Origin: Frankiales bacterium
GTDB lineage: Bacteria > Actinomycetota > Actinomycetes > Mycobacteriales > SCTD01
Assembly (NCBI GenBank): GCA_025464915.1
Contig: JAODNF010000354.1
Coordinates: 1-8,126 of the forward strand
Reading direction: 5' to 3'
Length of the DNA stretch: 8,126 bases
The notes beneath the pieces were generated by a model, which worked only from the letters and a program-made list of their open reading frames with translations, made no database searches and was not told where the DNA came from. Position 1 is the first letter of the stretch; each line of letters begins with the position of its first letter. Positions 5,534 to 8,126 of this stretch are shown here, piece after piece. The position numbers were made by a program, and so were the translations under genes.

Positions 5534-6262
5534 TCAGAAGGGGACCGCCGTAGCAAGGGCCGGCTCACCGCGACCGGACAGGCCGCGGCAGAAGTCGATG
5601 GCATCGTCGGTCACGGTTGGTCCGCCGCCGGCGAACTGCCACCGACCCCCTGCCGGACCGTCAAGTTCCACGGTGCAGGGCTGACCGTGTCGCTCGGCCC
5701 ATTCGGTGACCACGTCGTTCACGACGACCCCGTCGTGCTCGGGGGTCAGCTCGAGGTCCTGGCCGGTCGCTCGGGCGAGGTCGATGCGGTGCATCCACGG
5801 GTCCCTGCTCAGGACGACGTCGACGAGGAACCCGATGGTCCAGTCCTCGGTCTGTGCGCCTACGGTCTGCGGGATCGGCAGGGTGCGTCCGCGGACGAAG
5901 CCCGGAGTGCGCCGTCGGCCCTTCACGGACCTCGGGCCGATGACGGCGAACCGCTCGACGAGCTCCTCGGTGCTGTCCGTGGCGTGGTTCGCGACCTGCA
6001 CCGCCGTCAACGCGTCGATGAACTCACCGCCAGCCCGCCGCGCGGCGGTCATCTGCTTGCCCTGCTCGATCATCGACGCCGACATCTCCGTCATCCCGAC
6101 GACGTGCCCGACCAGGTCGCGCACCCGCCAGCCCTGGCAGTCGGTCGGCTTGGACCAGTCCTCGGCCCCGAGACGTCGGAGCTGCGCCAGGAACCGGTCG
6201 TTCTCCGTCGCCGCCAGCCGCATCGCGGTCGCCCGGTCGAGCGCGGGTCGGCGAGCCGTCAT
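5534..6262 (-). CDS. MDMPI/DinB-like protein (mycothiol-dependent maleylpyruvate isomerase family)
   Basis: This is a cytoplasmic protein of the metal-binding four-helix family that includes mycothiol-dependent maleylpyruvate isomerase; the actual reaction here is unknown. It has 242 residues. The N-terminal DinB-like domain (about 10-165) shows the family signature C-Q-G-W-R-V-R-D-L-V-G-H, with metal ligand His53, and R-D-P-W-M-H-R-I-D-L-A-R-A, with His158. Where the classical isomerase has a Glu as third ligand, four residues before the last His, this protein has Asp154, a common variant. A smaller C-terminal domain (about 170-242) ends with A-V-P-F, as family members often do, so the gene looks complete. 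It is the last gene of the tetR operon. Its ATG overlaps the MBL stop as ATGA (6259-6262), with GGAG seven bases upstream. Membership is firm; use of mycothiol as cofactor is inferred from the family. Confidence 0.9.
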   Translation of the reverse strand: MTARRPALDRATAMRLAATENDRFLAQLRRLGAEDWSKPTDCQGWRVRDLVGHVVGMTEMSASMIEQGKQMTAARRAGGEFIDALTAVQVANHATDSTEELVERFAVIGPRSVKGRRRTPGFVRGRTLPIPQTVGAQTEDWTIGFLVDVVLSRDPWMHRIDLARATGQDLELTPEHDGVVVNDVVTEWAERHGQPCTVELDGPAGGRWQFAGGGPTVTDDAIDFCRGLSGRGEPALATAVPF

Positions 6263-7044
6263 CGTCCTGCTCCGACGGGAGCCTCGTGCCCGGGCAGAGC
6301 CTGCGCCGCCGGGTGGCAGCCGAAGCGCGTCTCGTAGACGTCAGCGAGGTCCCGCAGCAGCTTGGCGCAGTCCCCGTTGTACGACGAGCCGTGCATGACT
6401 GCCAGCGTCGTCGGCTCGAGGTCAGCGAGCCGCCGGTAGGCAGCCGGGATCGCGGGTCCCATCGAGGTCTGCCAGAACGTCTCCTCAGCCACGACGGCAG
6501 CCTCCAGCAGGTCCTTGTCTGTGACCGCGGCACCGTCGCCGAGCTGCGTGCAGAGGTCACCGCAGAACAGCGTGCGGGTCTCCTGCTCGAAGAAGACGTG
6601 CGATTCCCAGTTGTGCGGGACGTGGGGGGTCGCCACCTCGAGCACGCTGCGTCGCAGTCCCGCGCCCCCGAGGTCGAGCACCTCGCCGTCTGCGAGACCC
6701 CGCGGCGGACGGTTCAGCATGTCGTTCAGCGAGAGCATGACACCCAGAGCGCCGTGGGCCACCTGCGCGTGCGGCGCCTCCTCGAGGAACTCGTTGACCG
6801 ACCCGCACTCGTCGGCCTCGACGTGCGCGAAGGCGATCCACCGCAGTCGCCCGACGGGCGTCACCTTGTCGACGGCGTCGCGCACGAGAGGGAACAGCTG
6901 CCGCATCCCTGTGTGGTAGAGCAACGGCTCCTCGGCGTCGATGAGGAACTGGTTGAACGTGAAGCCCCCGGGTGCGATCTCGGGGATGCACGTGGAGATG
7001 CGGTAGATGCGGTCGGCGATCTGGTCGACCTTGGTGTCGTTCAT
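6259..7044 (-). CDS. MBL-fold metallo-hydrolase, flavodiiron/ODP type
   Basis: This is a metallo-beta-lactamase-fold protein of 261 residues that resembles the di-iron domain of flavodiiron proteins but lacks the flavodoxin domain. Visible ligands are His74, Glu76 and Asp78 in H-V-E-A-D-E, a His in P-H-V-P-H (141 or 144), Asp163 in F-C-G-D-L and His218 in V-M-H-G-S. The H-x-E-x-D pattern is that of flavodiiron proteins, not the H-x-H-x-D-H of hydrolases. Glu79 stands where those enzymes have a sixth ligand His, so the second metal site may be altered. Its role may be oxygen, peroxide or NO chemistry or an oxidised-substrate reaction; the sequence does not decide. It starts at an ATG that overlaps the tetR stop by 4 nt, with AAGGGGAAG upstream, and ends overlapping the MDMPI start. 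The last 20 residues are Ala/Pro-rich and probably disordered. Confidence 0.9.
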   Translation of the reverse strand: MNDTKVDQIADRIYRISTCIPEIAPGGFTFNQFLIDAEEPLLYHTGMRQLFPLVRDAVDKVTPVGRLRWIAFAHVEADECGSVNEFLEEAPHAQVAHGALGVMLSLNDMLNRPPRGLADGEVLDLGGAGLRRSVLEVATPHVPHNWESHVFFEQETRTLFCGDLCTQLGDGAAVTDKDLLEAAVVAEETFWQTSMGPAIPAAYRRLADLEPTTLAVMHGSSYNGDCAKLLRDLADVYETRFGCHPAAQALPGHEAPVGAGR

Positions 7045-7706
7045 GGCTTCCCCTTGCTTCGCGGGCGAACGGGCTGGCCGTACAGGGTCAGGAACATCGA
7101 GACGAGATCGGGCAGAGTGGCGGTGAAGACGCCCTCGTCGAAGGACTGGTTCGGCGCATTCGCCAGCTGCTGCGTCATGACGCCCGTGGTGAGGACCGTC
7201 CAGGTGCGCAGCAGCGCCTCGGGGTCGCAGTCGGGCCGGAACAGCCCCCGCACCTGCAGCTCCTGGAAGCTCGCCTGCGCGGACGCGAGCACCGCAACGG
7301 CAGGCTCGTACGCCTCAGGCGACGGCTCGTAGCCAGGCACCACCCGCCAGCACATCAGCTGTGCCTGCGCGGGGTGCGCGAGCATCCAGCCGACGAACGC
7401 CCTGCCCGTCTCGAGGAAGTAAGCCGGCAGGTCCTCCGCGTCCTGCACCCCGGCGTAGAGCGGCGTCATCCTCTCGTGGATCGCGCGCCACCCACGGGCG
7501 AACACCGCGTCGTACACCGCGTTCTTGGAGCCGAAGTAGACGTACAGCGACGGCGTCCGCATCCCCATCCGCCGGGCGACCTCACCGAGCGACAGACCTC
7601 CGACGCCTTGATCTGTCATGACCTCGATCGCCATGTCCACGATCTCCTCGATCGTCTCCCGACGACGACGGGCCCGACGGTCGAGGGGAGCGGGTCCGGT
7701 GGTCAC
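7041..7706 (-). CDS. TetR/AcrR-family transcriptional regulator
   Basis: This is a dimeric DNA-binding repressor of 221 residues, normal for TetR proteins. The N terminus is basic (D-R-R-A-R-R-R-R). The helix-turn-helix lies at about residues 20-70, with G-L-S-L-G-E-V-A-R-R-M-G and the recognition segment T-P-S-L-Y-V-Y-F-G-S-K. The C-terminal ligand domain (about 75-215) carries the R-G-W-R-A-I-H pattern seen in the WHG-type subgroup; its ligand is unknown. It starts with GTG at 7706. An ATG overlapping at 7708 is out of frame and stops at once. The start has no Shine-Dalgarno sequence but lies 8 nt after a possible -10 box, so the transcript is probably leaderless. It is the first gene of a three-gene operon, with a palindrome in its promoter that suits autorepression. 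Confidence 0.93.
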   Translation of the reverse strand: MTTGPAPLDRRARRRRETIEEIVDMAIEVMTDQGVGGLSLGEVARRMGMRTPSLYVYFGSKNAVYDAVFARGWRAIHERMTPLYAGVQDAEDLPAYFLETGRAFVGWMLAHPAQAQLMCWRVVPGYEPSPEAYEPAVAVLASAQASFQELQVRGLFRPDCDPEALLRTWTVLTTGVMTQQLANAPNQSFDEGVFTATLPDLVSMFLTLYGQPVRPRSKGKP

Positions 7707-7710
7707 ATCG

Positions 7711-7742
7711 ACACTGTTTACCTAAGAGTGTTAGGAAGTCAA
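7711..7742 (-). promoter_or_regulatory. tetR operon promoter with palindromic operator
   Basis: On the minus strand TTGACT (7737-7742) serves as -35 and TAAACA (7715-7720) as a weak -10 with a 16-nt spacer. The spacer contains the perfect palindrome CCTAA-GAGTG-TTAGG (plus strand, 7721-7735). A second inverted pair, ACACT (7711-7715) and AGTGT (7727-7731), overlaps it. A bound TetR dimer would block RNA polymerase. The predicted transcript would begin at or next to the GTG start. Confidence 0.65.
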
Positions 7743-8021
7743 CCTGGTATGAGGCAACCAGGAAGAGCGAAGGGCGACGCCGGCCGAGAACCCGCGCAGT
7801 TCGCGCCGTCGGCCTTGGCCTCCACGGCCCCGGCTACGGGCTCTGGGATCTGGGATCCGGCGAAGAAGTGTCGTAACCCGTCGAGCCGGCTGGATGGGGA
7901 AGTGCCGCCCTCCGCTTGATGATCAAGCCGGCCCACGCCGGCCCAGCGCGACGAAGGAAGCCTCCGGCCTCGTCAGCCCGTCCTGAGCAGCCGCCAGAGC
8001 CCCATCCCGACGCGCACGCAC
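7743..8021. other. Intergenic region between tetR promoter and rdgB end
   Basis: No convincing gene is seen; a 65-codon minus-strand frame here runs through the tetR -35 box and looks spurious. CCTGG (7743-7747) and CCAGG (7758-7762) form a short inverted pair next to the tetR promoter. GCTTGAT-G-ATCAAGC (7914-7928) is a 15-bp near-palindrome of unknown role. Confidence 0.45.
7950..7974 (-). terminator. Possible hairpin terminator downstream of rdgB
   Basis: GACGA plus GG (7950-7957) pairs with CC plus TCGTC (7968-7974), with one bulged A and a 10-nt loop, 47 nt beyond the rdgB stop. There is no U tract. The position suits the end of the incoming rdgB transcript. Confidence 0.3.
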
Positions 8022-8126
8022 TCAGGATGACAGAGCAGCGGTCAGCAGGGGGGCCAGAGCCCGGAAGGCCTGGCCGCGGTGGGAGATCGCGTCCTTCTCG
8101 TCGGGGCTGAGCTCGGCGGACGTGAC
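8022..8126 (-). CDS. rdgB: XTP/dITP diphosphatase RdgB (Ham1 family), C-terminal part
   Basis: The enzyme hydrolyses non-canonical purine triphosphates (XTP, dITP, ITP) to the monophosphate and pyrophosphate, keeping them out of DNA and RNA. Only the last 34 codons lie in the window. They read S-A-E-L-S-P-D-E-K-D-A-I-S-H-R-G, then Q-A-F-R-A-L, ending L-L-T-A-A-L-S-S and a TGA at 8022-8024. The D-x-I-S-H-R-G-x-A block, with its purine-contacting S-H-R, is the C-terminal signature of the family, so the identification is firm despite the short length. The rest of the gene continues beyond 8126. Confidence 0.94.
   Translation of the reverse strand, partial: VTSAELSPDEKDAISHRGQAFRALAPLLTAALSS

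Noticed and set aside
7739..7936. 65-codon minus-strand open frame upstream of tetR
   Set aside because: It starts with GTG, has no recognised motif and runs through the -35 box of the tetR promoter; probably not a gene.
7743..8021. Right-hand attachment-site copy of the tRNA 3' end
   Set aside because: I looked for the T-loop and acceptor sequence near rdgB and found no match, so integration into this tRNA by an element spanning the window is not supported.
1..8126. CRISPR array or tandem nucleotide repeats
   Set aside because: No regularly spaced direct repeats were seen; the only clear duplication is the diverged one inside the kinase gene.

Overview
The window is high-GC DNA whose gene content points to an actinomycete (Actinomycetota). 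It carries a mycothiol-dependent-enzyme-type MDMPI protein, a NarL/HisKA_3 two-component pair, a thioredoxin-like (2Fe-2S) ferredoxin of actinobacterial type, 4-nt stop/start overlaps (ATGA, GTGA) and probable leaderless starts. The genus cannot be fixed from the sequence; Nocardioides-like or Geodermatophilus-like genomes are only a guess.

Layout. Positions 1-711 (+): the 3' part of a Bcp-type peroxiredoxin gene, followed by a small thioredoxin-like (2Fe-2S) ferredoxin gene that may start at a CTG overlapping the bcp stop. Positions 712-973 (+): a frameshifted HNH-endonuclease remnant and then a 73-nt tRNA gene with a TAG (Leu) anticodon but a short variable loop. Positions 974-2239: mostly without genes, holding one exported 158-residue protein of unknown function (1352-1828). 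Positions 2240-4842 (-): a two-component system. Its histidine kinase is an internal tandem duplication: two membrane-plus-phosphoacceptor modules with only one ATPase domain. A three-helix membrane protein (5014-5376, +) is divergent from it across a 171-nt region that holds an inverted repeat. Positions 5534-7706 (-): a compact operon of a TetR regulator, an MBL-fold (flavodiiron-type) metalloprotein and an MDMPI/DinB-like protein, joined by two ATGA overlaps. It is driven from a promoter whose spacer is filled by a perfect 15-bp palindrome. Positions 8022-8126 (-): the last 34 codons of rdgB, running in from outside the window.

How it works together. bcp and rdgB at the two ends look like conserved housekeeping genes, and what lies between looks like a lineage-variable insert: regulators, orphan membrane and secreted proteins, and HNH and tRNA remnants. 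The two-component pair probably senses an envelope signal and may control the divergent membrane protein. The TetR protein very probably represses its own operon, whose two enzymes suggest a small-molecule detoxification or redox task (inference). The most unusual item is the fused double histidine kinase. The tRNA of unexpected structural class and the palindrome inside the tetR promoter are the next most interesting.
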